A program made the translations under genes and the position numbers. From Paraspadella gotoi (taxonomy: Eukaryota; Chaetognatha), in assembly GCA_051294375.1 (NCBI GenBank), contig CM119265.1, forward strand, positions 26,852,517 through 26,916,516: DNA of 64,000 bases, in the 5' to 3' direction. Shown here piece by piece: positions 44,224-56,519 of the stretch. The notes beneath the pieces were generated by a model. The model was given only the letters and a program-made list of their open reading frames with translations, did no database searches and was not told the origin of the DNA. Within the stretch, counting starts at the first letter, position 1. Each line of letters starts with the position of its first letter.

Positions 44224-45129
44224 GTATGGGTGTGTCCCCTGTGTCCCCCCGTGCGTCGTGTACTCTAGGTCATGCGGTCGTACGCATGGTCTCTACCCAC
44301 TACTAAACCAGGTGAGTCCAGCGAGTGGTCGCGGTGAATAGGTCACCATTTTATTGATGTAGCGAATTTTATTGTCGCCCGTTTTTAAATTTATTTTCGC
44401 CAACTGGAATTTTAAATAATATTAAAAAAATAATATTAAAAAAATATTAAAAATTATTACCTCACTTACCTTAACTCTAAAAAACCCGTAACCCCAGTCG
44501 GCGAAAGTAAAAGTTAAACAATTAAAAACTTTAAAAGTCTTATTAATATTATTGTAAATATTTAAGCATTAGGATCGTTTGAAACATGTTTAGTAAAGTT
44601 GAGCACTGGGGAACAAATTTAACTTGAACAAACAAGGATATTTAGACGTGAGATAGTATAATTAAGGAGTACAAAAAATATTTTGCATATATTGTTTAGG
44701 GAACAGTATCATTAAATATAATATATTTATAGTAATATCCTTATAAAATAAATTTTTTAATTGTTATTAAAGATTCCGATTTTCTATAACAAGTATCAAA
44801 AATATCAAATATGTTATTAAAAATTTCAATGTCTTCAGCATCAAATTGGAAAAAAAGGTCCAAATTCTTTACATTTTACTGTAGTAAAAACTATGAAATT
44901 TTTAGTTATTTTTCGTTGCTTTAACCTAAAAATATAAAACGTTTTTTAAAATGTTTTTTTTCGGCGAATCCGAAACTGTTCAAGATTAAAAATAAGATTT
45001 TGAAATTTAATGATTTTATAAGGATATTACTATAAAGGAAATTCAATTGATATTGTTTTTAAAAAAGGTCTTAATGATTTTTTATTACATATACAAAGGC
45101 AGCAAAATAATATTATTTTAGACCCGCGA

Positions 45130-45215
45130 GCCCAGGAGCCAATCAGCGTCCGCCACGCATTGAATCGGTGTCCGTACTTAAGTATATACTTAAAAAGAAT
45201 CCTAAAGATGTCGCT
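45130..45215 (+). promoter_or_regulatory. CCAAT + TATA-like unit 1, copy 2
   Basis: GGAGCCAATCAGCGTCCG then TACTTAAGTATATACTT and AAAGATGTCGCTAGA. The TATA-like core is cleaner here than in copy 1. A 50-codon frame follows the ATG but matches nothing I recognise. Confidence 0.35.
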
Positions 45216-45904
45216 AGAACTCGATTTCAATAAAGGTTCTTGCCGTGTCAGTAAGAAAAGACAAAAGAGCCCCGAGGGAAAAGTAGAGAATTTGAATTTC
45301 ACGAAATATATAAAAGTTTTGATTCGAAGAGTGTTTCTAAGAGTCGCGATGCTTCTTTGAATCCAAACTTGGGCAACTACGCTAACGAAGAACTCGGAAT
45401 TAGGATGAATGGCGCAGAGAAGACGATGGCGCCGGTGAAATAGCGAAGAGGAGACGATGGCGCCGGTCAAATAGCGAAGAGGAGACTATGGCGCCGGTTA
45501 AGACGCTCAGGATGGCGACGACAGTCTCACAGAAATGGCGGTATCGATTAGCCTAAGCCACCGAACACCGCGCAAAACCGAAGCCGGGGACTTGACGAAA
45601 CCAAGTACTTGAGAGTTAGAAGTCCTGGCCAAAGATAATAAAACATTTAAAACAAACTCAGAAAATATATATAAAGTTTAAAGAGACGGTTCTTACTTGT
45701 TTCTGAAGCCAAAATGGTGCAAAAAAGGTTTCTTCTCTCACAATAAGGTCCAGTAGAGCCAGCGATTACAAAAAAGTAGAAACTTAAAGATTTCCGAATA
45801 TGTTATATGCTATATTTTGAATTTAATAGCATTTAAAAGCCGTTAAAAAGCAAGTGGTGAACTGAGCTAACCAAATAAGACTGCACGTTGGCACTCGGAT
45901 TTAA

Positions 45905-45990
45905 ACCCGCGAACCCGACAGCCAATCAGCGCCCTCGATACACACCGCCAATCGGAGTCTTTACTTAAATATATAACTTGGTACATAATC
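45905..45990 (+). promoter_or_regulatory. CCAAT + TATA-like unit 2, copy 2
   Basis: GACAGCCAATCAGCGCCC, CGCCAATCGG, TACTTAAATATATAACTT. Also conserved at 55,505-55,570 in the third copy. Confidence 0.4.
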
Positions 45991-46564
45991 GAATCCAAAG
46001 ATGTCGCTAATCGCTGAAACTAAAGACACTTGACGTGCAAGGAAAAACCGACAAAAGAGCAATGGGCATAAAAGTAGAGAAATGGGTGATCTTCCTAATA
46101 TAAAGGTTTGTTATTTCGTAACAAGTTTGTTGTTTGTTGTTTCCTAACATTAACCTTTTAACATTGGCCCAGCTGACAAAAAAAAAAAAACCACAGAAAA
46201 TTATTAAAAATTACTTAATTAGGTTTATCTACTATCTACTAAACTATAATTAATTACTTAACTTCCACTCAGTTCTCGTAAGCAGATCCGACATTGTTTT
46301 TCTCAAACTTGTTTTCTTTAAAAATAATTTTGCAACTTTCGTGAGAATGAGATCCTGAAGCGGTGACAGAAATTGTGGAAAAAAAAGAGAAACACGGAAC
46401 AACAATTAGAACAGAAAAGAACAGGAGACACCAAGCCATGTAAACACGGAACAACAATTAGAACAGAAAAGAACAGGAGACACCAAGCCATGTATTAAAA
46501 CTCGTCTCTGTCTCTGTCTGAATTTCTGTTCTCATCTGGATTTCTTTTTTTTACTTCTTTTTTC

Positions 46565-46613
<49 letters not shown>

Positions 46614-46631
46614 CCGGTGGAGGAAAGGAAA

Positions 46632-46665
<34 letters not shown>

Positions 46666-47833
46666 CGAATCGAAGAAGACTTCCTCCTTCCTGGTCATAG
46701 AATTCCGATGGTGTATTTACTTTTATAGCTCTCTCTCTCTCTCTCTCTCTCTATGTCCGTCTGTTTCACTCTCTCTCAATCACACTTTCTCTCAATCCTT
46801 CTCTCTCTCTCTTTCTGTGGTTCTTCTTCCATTTCTTCTCTCTCTCTCTCTCTCTCCTGCTTTACTATTAACTTTTATTGGCCCCCGCCTTGATTGCCCC
46901 TCTCCTTTTATATGGCCGAGGAAGTCGGAATTGGTCCCCCTTTGGTTGTTTTCCAAAGGGTCAGGTAAATTCTTAATCAAATCTGCATCAAGTCGGACTT
47001 TGAAAAAAAAAAGGAAATTTTTCGACAACACTGTTGAGAGGTAGGGAAATAGAGAAGTAAAAAGATAAAGAAAAGAAAGTAGAAAAAGAGAAAGAAAGAA
47101 GAAAGAGAGAAAGAAAGAGAGAAAGAAAGAGAGAAAGAAAGAAAGAATGAAAGAGACAAAGAAAGAAGAAAAGGAAGAAAAGAGAGAAAAAATGGGAAAA
47201 AAAGAGAGAGGAATAAAAAAATAGAGATAGAAAAAAAGAAATTAATTATGAAAAGAAAGAGAGAAAGTAACTAAAATAAAAAGAAAGAAAGAAAGAAAGA
47301 TCTCCAAACGGATCCACAAAAAAAAAAGACGAAATTTTCTAAAATGACAAAAAATCGAGTTTTGGTTTCGTCACGAGTCGAACTCATTAATTCTCCTTTG
47401 CTGAGAGAAAGAACTGGATTTTACTCTTTCTTTCTATCTTTCATTCTTGCTTTCTTTCTTTCTATTTTTTTTATCCGTTTTTATATTTTTTCTTTTTTGT
47501 TTTGTTTTTTCTCTTTCTTTCTTTCTTTCTATCTTTCTCGCTTTTTTTTCACTTTCTTTCTTACTTTCTTATTTTCTTGCTTTATTTCTTTCTTTAATTT
47601 TTTTTCTCTCTTTTTTCTCTTTCTTTCTCTTTGTTATTTTCTTTCAAATTTGATAATTTTTTCGAAATCAACAGTTTTTTCCTTTTTTTTTCAATTTCTA
47701 TTTAATTCTATTTAATTATGTTTAACTCTAAACTTTCTTTCTGATTATATTTCTCACTCTTTCTTTTTAGTTTCTATTTTTTAGTTGACTATTTCTGTCC
47801 TTTTTTTCCTTATCTCTATCCCTATCTCGCTAT

Positions 47834-49966
47834 GACACAATGAAAAATGGCGTAACGTTACTGTTTCCGTGCATAAAAAAAATTCACTGTTCAATATTAT
47901 TATATTTCTTTTTATTTTTGAAACGTTATAGTTTCATATATTGATATCCAAAATATCAATGCAAAATCTTTTTTTGTTTTTTAGATATGACTGAATATAG
48001 GGTGAAAGATGATAAATTTTTTTAAAAAGTTACTTATTCATATTTATTCATAGAACTGTATAGAAAAAATTAAAAAAATAATAGTACTAATAGTTAGTGT
48101 TATGTCTCAAATAGATGGAAAAAAAACCTCATTTAAAAATTTGATCGGGAAGTAGGGTAACTAAGGCTTACCAATAGCATCCTCCACGCCGATTGTTCTC
48201 TCAAATAATTTTTTTTATTTAATACATTTGAAAGGGAAAAAAAGAAATTTGGAATGCAGGTTGCAGAAAGGGTACAGATAATCTAGACTTATTGACATGA
48301 TAACCATGACCTTTTATATCTTGTGAAATGGGGGCAGTAAAGAAATCTAAAAAATGTCATCATTAAGTCAGTCAATGAACCCTTTCCAATGGGCTATTAT
48401 GAAAATATTTTTTCTTAATTAAAATGGATGATAAATAATAGAATTAAATTCCTTGCTATATTTAAAAAAAAATTATCAATACAAAATCAATGATGTTTTA
48501 ACTTATTATGATAAACAAGCAGTATGTCAAGCTTTTAGTTTGCAGTTAAAGATAATGAAAAATGAACAATTTTTTTTTCACAGACAAGAAGGTAAATGTC
48601 CAGACTGTTTATATCAAGGTAAAAACATTTTTGTATTTATCATTTTTAATATTTAAAAATACATTTTATCAAGCTATAACATAAATTTTTGCTTGTTTTT
48701 TACTTTAACTGAAAAATATAAGCAATTTTATGGAATTAAAAAAATTTAATAATAAACAAAATGTAATTCCGTCTTTCCTTTTTCAAATTACAAAAGAAAA
48801 AGAAAAAATTTCATATGCCTTCATTGAAATTTTTAAAGCAAAAAACTGTTACACTTTTAACTCTGATTTAAACAAAAGCTGTGTCAAGATTTATGGATTT
48901 AATTTAATAAAACTCTTTTAGAAAGGTGTCCATGATTAGGGCTTTAATTTGATACCACATCCACCTTGCTACCTATTTTCTTTCAAAAGTTATTTAAAAA
49001 ATAACTTTTTTAAATTATGCAGTACAAATCTTTTTTAAATAAAAATTTTAGGCAAAGCGGGAGTATCTCACTTATTTCTATGGTACAATACTTAAATTTC
49101 AAAATAAAACTTTAAGAAAATTTTTTTGTCATTTAAAGACATATCACTTTCAGATGTACCCATCGTATAATAATTTATTTATTTATTTCCCCCAAAAAAG
49201 CCTAATTAGAAAAGTTGAAATTTTTTCAAATAATAATGGTTTTGCATAGAAAATCAAAATATCAAAAAAATTAAAAAATCAGCCTTTAGAAAAATCGAAA
49301 GGCTAGAGGCTGATTTTTGAATTGCAATTTTTTTCCTGACTATAATCCATTATTCTCAAGTTTCAAATATTTTTTCCCAAAATCATTCAATCAATTTTTT
49401 TTTATTAATTTAAAATGTTTTTATGATGTTTTTGTTTGAAAGAATTGAAAAAACGTGAAAAATATAGTAATTATATAAGGTTTTTGAAAATACCTTTAAA
49501 ATATTAAATAATTAGACATAAGGGGAGTAAGCAGAGAAAACTTCCCATTCATAAAGAAAATTGAAAATTAATTTGTCATATTGTTATTTAGATTAATTGA
49601 CTAATTACAAACAAATGATTCATATAAATTAAGGAAATAATGGCTAAAAAATATTCATCTTAGTCTTGGTTAACTATTACCATTAAAGTTTTGTTTTAAT
49701 AATATTAATATTTTTTTTGCATTTATAAAAGAAATGGTCTAAAATTTTGTAAGCGTTTCGAGCTATATTGCTTCATCTTTTTTACTATTTTTGATCTAGT
49801 TAGCTTTTTTGTTGATGGTCAAGGGTTATGGTCAGATACAGTAATGTCCAGTAGTGTATATCGCACATATTACCAAAAGTAATGATCAATTAATTTGGCT
49901 CAGAAACAATTTTAAAGGGACAAAATCAGCACGAGACCGTTTCGCCACGTTATTTTTCATTGTGTC
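47834..49966. mobile_element. 2.1-kb DNA-transposon-like element with terminal inverted repeats
   Basis: The ends are GACACAATGAAAAAT in inverted orientation (first 15 bp identical, then GGCGTAACG against AACGTGGCG). CTAT flanks both sides (47,830-47,833 and 49,967-49,970). The third copy (57,585) lacks the whole block and reads straight from CCCTATCTCG to TCTCCCTCTC, which supports insertion. The interior is AT-rich with only short frames (48,453-48,656; 48,730-48,921). The second contains VIPSFLFQITKEKEKISYAF, faintly like a MULE-type transposase stretch. Superfamily is unresolved and no intact transposase is present. Confidence 0.65.
49754..49776 (-). other. GATGAAGC..GCTCGAAAC motif inside the 2.1-kb element
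   Basis: On the minus strand GATGA, AGC-loop-GCT stem, then CGAAAC. It is the same arrangement as the motif at 32,339. Confidence 0.25.
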
Positions 49967-49970
49967 CTAT

Positions 49971-50045
49971 CTCCCTTTCTCTCTCTTTCTCTCTCTCTCT
50001 CTCTCCCCCTCCCTCTCTCGCTCTCTTTTTCTCCCTTCTCTCCCT

Positions 50046-50089
<44 letters not shown>

Positions 50090-50221
50090 TATCTTCGCTC
50101 ATCCTTGAAAAATTCTTTATGTGAGATTTTCGTTTTCAGGAAAAAATTTTAAATTTCGAAATTTCGTCACTTTTGACAAACGGGGATTAGGAGAGGGAGA
50201 GAGAGATAGAGAGGGAGAGGT

Positions 50222-50260
<39 letters not shown>

Positions 50261-50725
50261 GAGAGGAAGGAGAAAGACTAAACCAGAGGTAGAGAGAGAG
50301 AAAAACGAACAGATAAACAGATAAACGGAGAGGTAGTCTGTGAGACAAACGGACGGACAGACAATGAGTCGTTTTCTTTTTACGCTTCAACATTATCGTT
50401 GCTGACAAACTGACAAACTCTGGACTTTAGTTCTTTCCTTCGTTTTTCCTCTCATTTGAAAATTAAATTCACGAACTGAATTTTCTTTTCTTTCGTGAAC
50501 AAACGAAAATAAAACGGAAAATTCAAGCGACAGAAATCACACAGTGATTTACATCTTCAGTTAAGTCACGTTTCTCACAACTAAGTTTACATTACTCGGG
50601 TCACGCATTTGACTCTGACGCGCTTTCACTCTTAGATTTGCGTTTGTACGTATGTGAGTAACTGGCACTCTCTCTCTATATATATTTTTTTATATATATT
50701 TATAGATAGTTCACTCTCGACTCAC
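49971..50725. other. CT/CTTT tracts and flank of neuroligin exon 3
   Basis: CT tract, (CTTT)n at 50,053-50,090, GA tract (50,190-50,260), unique sequence, and a TATATATTTTTTTATATATA patch at 50,677-50,703. It corresponds to 57,590-58,360. No exon other than exon 3. Confidence 0.6.
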
Positions 50726-50829
50726 TCTTAGTCGTAGGTTTGTAGATATTCAAGTACTGGCACTCTTCGTCCTGCAGCAGAAGATATTTCCTCAGTCTCT
50801 TCAAGTATTCCATTTTGCCGGCGGAAAAT
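50726..50829 (-). CDS. nlgn: Neuroligin exon 3 (first of two versions)
   Basis: Acceptor CTCAACTTCAG, donor GTGAGTCG. In frame it reads FSAGKMEYLKRLRKYLLLQD then EECQYLNIYKPTT. It matches the neuroligin/arthropod pattern RMPxGRLEYLxRLxPxLxNQSEDCLYLNIYxP, including the conserved Cys before YLNIY; S-E-D-C is E-E-C here. In gene sense, ~190 bp of CT-rich sequence (50,883-51,075) lies upstream. A near-identical version is at 58,361-58,465. Confidence 0.9.
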
Positions 50830-50879
50830 CTGAAGTTGAGAAGATAAAAGGATTTTGGAAAAAAAGAGTTTTAAATTCA

Positions 50880-50882
<3 letters not shown>

Positions 50883-50911
<29 letters not shown>

Positions 50912-51075
50912 GAAGAGAAAGAGATGGGTAGAGGCAGAGGCAGAGAGAGTGAGAGAGAGAAAGAGAGAAAGAGAGTGAGAGAGGTAGAGGCAGAGAGAGT
51001 GAGAAAGAGAAAAGAAGAGAGTGAGTGAGTGAGAGAGAGACAGAGAGTCGGAGAAGAGAGAGAGAGAGAGTGAGT
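50883..51075. repeat. GA-rich tract upstream of neuroligin exon 3
   Basis: GAGAGAGA with GGCAGAGAGAGTGAGA units; polypyrimidine in gene sense. Confidence 0.9.
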
Positions 51076-51374
51076 ATCTATGAATTTTGGAAAGTTCCAT
51101 TCATCTTTATCTAGTCCGGCTTTTGTCTATAATATTCCATCATGTCAAACGCTATTTATCTTCATAGTGCAGTATGGGAACAGAAGAGGTCAAGAAAAGA
51201 GTTTTTTTCTTTTTATATTTTATTTCAATTTTATTTTTTTTAGTTGTTTGTTTGATTGCTTATGGGTGGAAAGGAGAAAAAGATCTATGTTTAAAGGAAG
51301 TATATGAAATTGGCCACAGTAATGACGATTGTTACTACTCTGCAGGTCTTCTCTTCTTCTCTCTATCTGTTGCA

Positions 51375-51494
51375 TGTACGGCAGTTGCTCGTGCATGTAC
51401 AAGTATTCATGTGACAACTGGACCAAAGGCCTTAGATGGCTGGCGTTGCGCTAGACCATTTTAGCTTCACCGGGGGCCGAGGGGGGCATTGAAT
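51375..51494 (-). CDS. nlgn: Neuroligin exon 2 (first version, disturbed)
   Basis: Minus-strand: ATTCAATGCCCCCCTCGGCC codes FMPPSAP after one indel, followed by VKLKW and, in another frame, KAFGPV. Family members have RFMPPxxPxPWxGVRxAxxFGPVCPQ here. The continuation (SHEYLYMHEQLPYMQQ) differs from the matching part of the 59.0-kb version (PQKIFTDEQLRK), so the two are not simply the same sequence with noise. Boundaries are approximate. Confidence 0.65.
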
Positions 51495-51499
51495 CATTG

Positions 51500-52745
51500 C
51501 ACAGGTGGAGGGTAGGGTTAAGGGTAAGTTTGGGCGATCATAGGATGTAAAGGGTGACAAATAAGATAGAAACAATGTACGTTGAGACAATATTTATATT
51601 GGTTCTTCGATTGGTAGTCTAACTAACGTGTCAGAAAGAAAATAAAAAAGAAAAGAACAAAAAGAAAAGAAAAAGAGAGAAAGAACAAAAGAAAGAAATA
51701 AGCAAAAAGAAAAAAGGAAGAAAAGAAATAGAACAGAAAAGCATAAGGAAGGAAAAAGGAAAGCGATTTATCTTGCTTCGTCCACTTTGGTCTCGTGTTT
51801 TAGAGCTAAACAAAAATTGAAAAATAACATATTTTTTTTTTACTTTTTTCCTTTTTTTTTTCCTTTTTATATCCCCCACATTTTTATTTCTTATATTTTC
51901 CTTTTTTTCTTCCTTTTTCAGCACCAGCTTAGCGGTACCCTCTCTTGACCGTTCTACATCTCGTCTCTTCCCATGCTATCTCATCACTTTTCTCTCTTAT
52001 ATATTTCTCTCATTTATTTTCATCTCCCTCTTATCTCTTTCTCACCTCTCTACCTCCTACTCTTTTCTCGATTAACCCGATTTCCGCGATTAGTGTAGGC
52101 GCCTTGACAGTCGCAATCGACCTATATGACTCTCTGTCTTCCTCCTCGTCAATCCCTCCATGTTCCTCCTCTCATCGCCTCGCCACTCTAAACACTGCTC
52201 CCCCGCCCTTCCCGTTTTCTTTCTTCGTTTCCGGAGTCCCGTAATTTGTAAACAAAACACAACCTTCGTCGCTCCTTCTCTCCGTCGCTCCTTGCTTCCT
52301 CCTCCTTCCCGTTGGATAATTCACAGGTAAAACAAACGAAATCGCTCTCAGCACCGGGTAGACGAGGAGAAGAATGAGAGAGACGAAGAAGATGAGCAGT
52401 AATGAGAGAGGAGAATGAGATTAGAAGAAGAGTCACCAACTCGTCATCGCACAGTGGTTAATAGTGACACGATTTCTTCAGATCAGTGGCATTTTCTCTG
52501 TCCTTCTTCGTTCGGACTTCTCTAACCGTAATACACAGGCGCATTCCCACCCTCTCAACCAGCTTCAAATTTTTCTGCTCCATTAAAAATTAAAAAGTCT
52601 TAATCACGAAATTCATCACCGCATGACTCACGTGATAAAAATTTTAGTGGTCACACGTACTTTATTCTTCACTCTGGTTTCGTCAGTTCCAATCTAATAT
52701 AATTTAAAAATACTCTTTTCATTATTCGTGTTAATCGATCAAGAA
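51500..52745. other. Intron sequence duplicated at 59.1-60.1 kb
   Basis: AAAGAAAAG tracts, a CTCTC-rich block (51,940-52,080), then unique sequence. It corresponds to 59,080-60,105 and no exon was recognised. Confidence 0.55.
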
Positions 52746-55145
52746 TAAGTAAACAAGTTGATTAGAAGCATAACTCACAAGTTGTGCGGATTCTTGCCTT
52801 ACCGATTAATTAATATTTAATCTGACTTTAATTAAGTTATATAATTTAATTCAATTAAATATTATCTAATAATAAATTCTTAAAATTTATATTCACTTTA
52901 TCATCATCGATGTCGCTTTAAAATTGGGTTAGGAACAGTATCTAATTATGTTTTGTTTACATAATTTTATCAAAAAGAACAATATATTCTAATTTTATGT
53001 CTTTCCTCTTCTCTCACTCTCTTCTATCCTTCTATACTCTCTCTTCTCTCTGCTATCTCTCTCTCTTTTCTATGCTAAGTTGCGCAGGCATTTTGTTATA
53101 AATTTTTTTTGTGAACTTAGCATTAATAAAATGTAATTATTAAAACATTTTTTTCACGTAATCATTATTAAATATTAAAGATTCAAGGTAATGGTGCTTA
53201 TGTGTTTTTCCATGCTAAACTCATTTCCACTGGCCACAATTCGCGGTCAAAGACCTTGTAATTATTAATAATGTATTATCCCTGGTAGTAATATAAAATT
53301 TTTCGTATTTTTAATAACTAATTAAAGAGCTTCAGAAATTCAACACACCAATTGAACATATTCAAAAAGTTACATTGTGTGAAATCGAGTGTTTGAGTAG
53401 GTAAACAGGAAAAGAAAATTTTCTTAAAGAGAAACTAGATGTTATAAAAAGTGTTTTCAAATTTTGGCTCAGCTAATCTTGACTAGATATCTAGCTCTGG
53501 AATCATGGTGAAAACTAGAAGTTCTTATAATAAATAATGGGATTCTTGTGCGAACTATTAAATAAATATGAAAAATGAATATAATTTTTTATAATTTTTG
53601 CCTTAGTCAATTTATATTTGTTATATATAAGTTATTAGAATAGAGTTGTAAAAGTTTAGATAAATTGTTAAACAACTTTTTAAAATATTGTTGTTTTATT
53701 AATATGAAAAATTTTTAAAAATAAATTCAGCCAATAGATGATGATTTGATTGATTTTTTTAAGGTTTTTTCACTATATTTTAACCAATTATATGTCGCAA
53801 TTATTGAAAAAATTAATAGTACTAACTTTCATTTAACTTTTTAAGCTCTACAAGAACCCTGATATTAAATTTTTTTCGTCATTAAATATATTAAAAATTA
53901 TTTAACGCTTCAGTCTGCAACACCAAATGAACTTTAATTTCAATTTAAAAGTTACATTGAAAAATCGATTAGTAGTAGAAGGAAAAAGAAATTTTTTTTG
54001 AGGACTAGAAGTTATAAAAAGTGTCAATTTTGGGCCCGCCTTACTAGCATATTATTGCATGTGATTAAACATGTGTATATCGGAATAATATTTATCAATT
54101 TTTATGTATTTTGTTAAGTGATTTAAAGTATTCAATAAATTGTTTTTTTTCATTTAGAACTTCTTGTCACTGGCACATTTCCGTCAAAACTTTATCTCTA
54201 GCTTCTTTCACACACTTTTCGCTACCCGCTCACAAAATTCTTTAGATCAATCTTTTATGCGGTTAAAATAAGTAAATGATTCAAGTAAATGTGCATCATA
54301 TTTGTTTCTTTTTATCAATTATTCCACTCGTAGTTTCCGGTCACTTAGGTGTTCGATACACGTTTAAGCGCAACGTATCGCGCTTATATTACGGCGATTA
54401 AAAATAATTTTAACTTAACCTGTTAATATAGTCTTACTTTTAACCGAGATTTATAGTCTCGGTTAATTTTCAGTTAAGTGAATTTTAATTGTTGTGAAAA
54501 CTTTGATTTTTTAAGAAAAATTTTTTTCCTTATTCTCCTCTCCCTTTCTCACTATATTTTTCCCCTCTCTCTGTTCTACATTTATGCTTGTATATTTTTC
54601 AAGCTCTTTTAATCCTTATTTATTTTTTTAATTCGTAATTATGATTTTTTCTTTTCTGCTTCCTTCCGGTATTTTTTTTACTTACTTTTCTCCCAATTTT
54701 CTCTTTTCCTATTCAGCATATAAATAATAAGCATACATCAAGAATATTTTGAAAAGTTATATAATATGCCTCTCATATATTTTTTTGTCTTAAATTTTTT
54801 ACATATTAAATTCTATCTATAAATTATTTTCAATATTGTTTTGCTTTTTCTTCCCATTATTTGGAAGATGAACCAAGATATAGGCTTAAATATAATAGAT
54901 CCCCGATGAATAAAACTAAATTACTATTAGAAACATTTGGATAAACTTAATTGAAGGAATGGACGTTTGAAGACATAGCAGAATAAACTCTAAAACTATC
55001 CTCTAGATGTAGATGATTTTGACTGTAATATAAATGTTTATTAGAATACTTATTAATAATAACTCTATATTGAGTCAATCGCATCATTCGAATTCCCAAT
55101 ATAATCTCATCTATTTCACATTAGTAGAAAACATTCTCTCTCTTT
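52746..55145. other. AT-rich region, no gene recognised
   Basis: Does not match the sequence beyond 60,105 in the third copy. It contains an interspersed repeat (53,360-54,045). No exon was seen. Confidence 0.55.
53360..54045. repeat. Interspersed AT-rich repeat with ~105-bp direct ends
   Basis: 53,360-53,475 and 53,940-54,045 are direct repeats (AAAGTTACATTG.., ACTAGA.GTTATAAAAAGTGT). Between them, words such as ACAACTTTTTAAAAT, ATGATGAT and TTTTTTAAGGTTTTT.CAC match the core of the 10.23-10.84 kb insertion. Probably related, older elements. Confidence 0.55.
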
Positions 55146-55245
55146 NNNNNNNNNNNNNNNNNNNNNNNNNNNNNNNNNNNNNNNNNNNNNNNNNNNNNNN
55201 NNNNNNNNNNNNNNNNNNNNNNNNNNNNNNNNNNNNNNNNNNNNN
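55146..55245. other. 100-N scaffold gap
   Basis: Exactly 100 N, unlike the 25-N joins; probably a different scaffolding step. Confidence 0.99.
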
Positions 55246-56466
55246 TAAAGAGACGGTTCTTATGTTTCTGAAGCCAAAATGGTGCGAAAAAGTTCTTCTT
55301 TCACACAAGGTCCAGTGCGAGCCAATGATTACCAAAAAATTAGAAAAACTAAAGATCTCCGGAATATTCGATATATGCTATATTTTGCGAATTTGAATAG
55401 CATTTTTAAAAGCCGTTAAAAAAGCAAGTGCGTGAACTGAGCTAATCAAATAAGGGACTGCACGTTGGCAGCTCGGATTTTAAAAAACCCGCGACCCGGA
55501 CACCCAATCAGCGCCCGCGATTAACACACCGCCCAATGGAGTCTGATACTTAAATATATACCTTGGTACATAGATCGAATCAAAGATGTCGCCTAATCGC
55601 TGAAACTAAAGACACGTTGCCGTGCAAGGGAAAAAAGCCGACAAAAGAGGCAATGGGCAATTAAAAGTAGAGAAATGGGTGATCTTCGTAATATAAAGGT
55701 TTGTTATTTTCGTAACAAGTTTGTTGTTTGTTTTTCCTAATAACCGTTTTAACATTGTAAATTTAAAAAAAACCACTGAAAATTATTACAATATCACTTA
55801 ATGTAGGTTATCTACTATCTACTAAACTATAATTAACACTTTAACTTCCGCGCATTCAGGTCTCCTAAGCAGATCCGACAGCGATTGTTTGCTCAAACTG
55901 GTTTTCTTTAAAAATAATTTTGCAACGTTCGTGGAGAGATGAAATCCTGACCCGTGACAGAAAGCGTGGAAAAGAAAGAGAAACACGGAACAACAATTCT
56001 AGAACAGAAAAGAGAACAGGAGACACCAAGCCATGTAGAACACGGCAACAACAGATTAGACAGAAAAGACAGGAGACACGCAAGCCATGTAAAACACGGA
56101 ACAACAATGAGAAACAAGAAAAAAGAACAGGGAGACACCAAGCACATGTGATTAAGAAACTCGTTCTCTGTCTCTGTCTGAATTTCGTGTTCTCATCTGG
56201 AGTCTTTTTTACTTCTTTTTTCATTTTCTCTCTCTCTCTTCTCTCTCTCTTCCGGTGACGGGAAAGAAGAACGAGAGAGAGAGAGAGAAGACGAATCGGA
56301 AAGACTTCCTCCTTCTGGTCATTTAAATCCGGATGGTGTATTTACTTATAGCTCTCTCTCTCCTCTCTCTGCTCTGTTCCTTCGTTTTCACTCTCTCTCA
56401 AAATCACTACTTTCTTCTCAATCCTTCTCTCATCTCTCCTGTGCGCAGATTTTCTTCTTCCATTTT

Positions 56467-56519
<53 letters not shown>

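Larger units (their letters stand above)
44350..47829. other. AT-rich and CT-rich flank, copy 2
   Basis: Same content as 35,890-39,320: CCAAT/TATA units at 45,130-45,215 and 45,905-45,990, a CT tract (46,565-46,610), a GA tract (46,634-46,662), purine tract (47,050-47,300) and TTTC tract (47,425-47,700). No gene recognised. Confidence 0.6.
39689..48183 (+). repeat. 8.4-kb direct duplication, copy 2 (better quality)
   Basis: Second copy of 31,305-39,663, starting within DYRK intron 1. Its DYRK exons have intact frames. Confidence 0.95.

Noticed and set aside
45160-45360. 66-codon frame ending NFTKYIKVLIRRVF, reminiscent of histone H2B (YIYKVLxxV), after CCAAT and TATA elements
   Set aside because: Only about six residues match. 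The rest of the histone fold is absent, the ATG lies too close to the TATA element, and no histone 3' stem-loop was seen.
48730-48921. Transposase (MULE-like) fragment within the 2.1-kb element
   Set aside because: Similarity is limited to one short stretch and the 4-bp flanking repeat does not suit that superfamily; kept only as a weak note.
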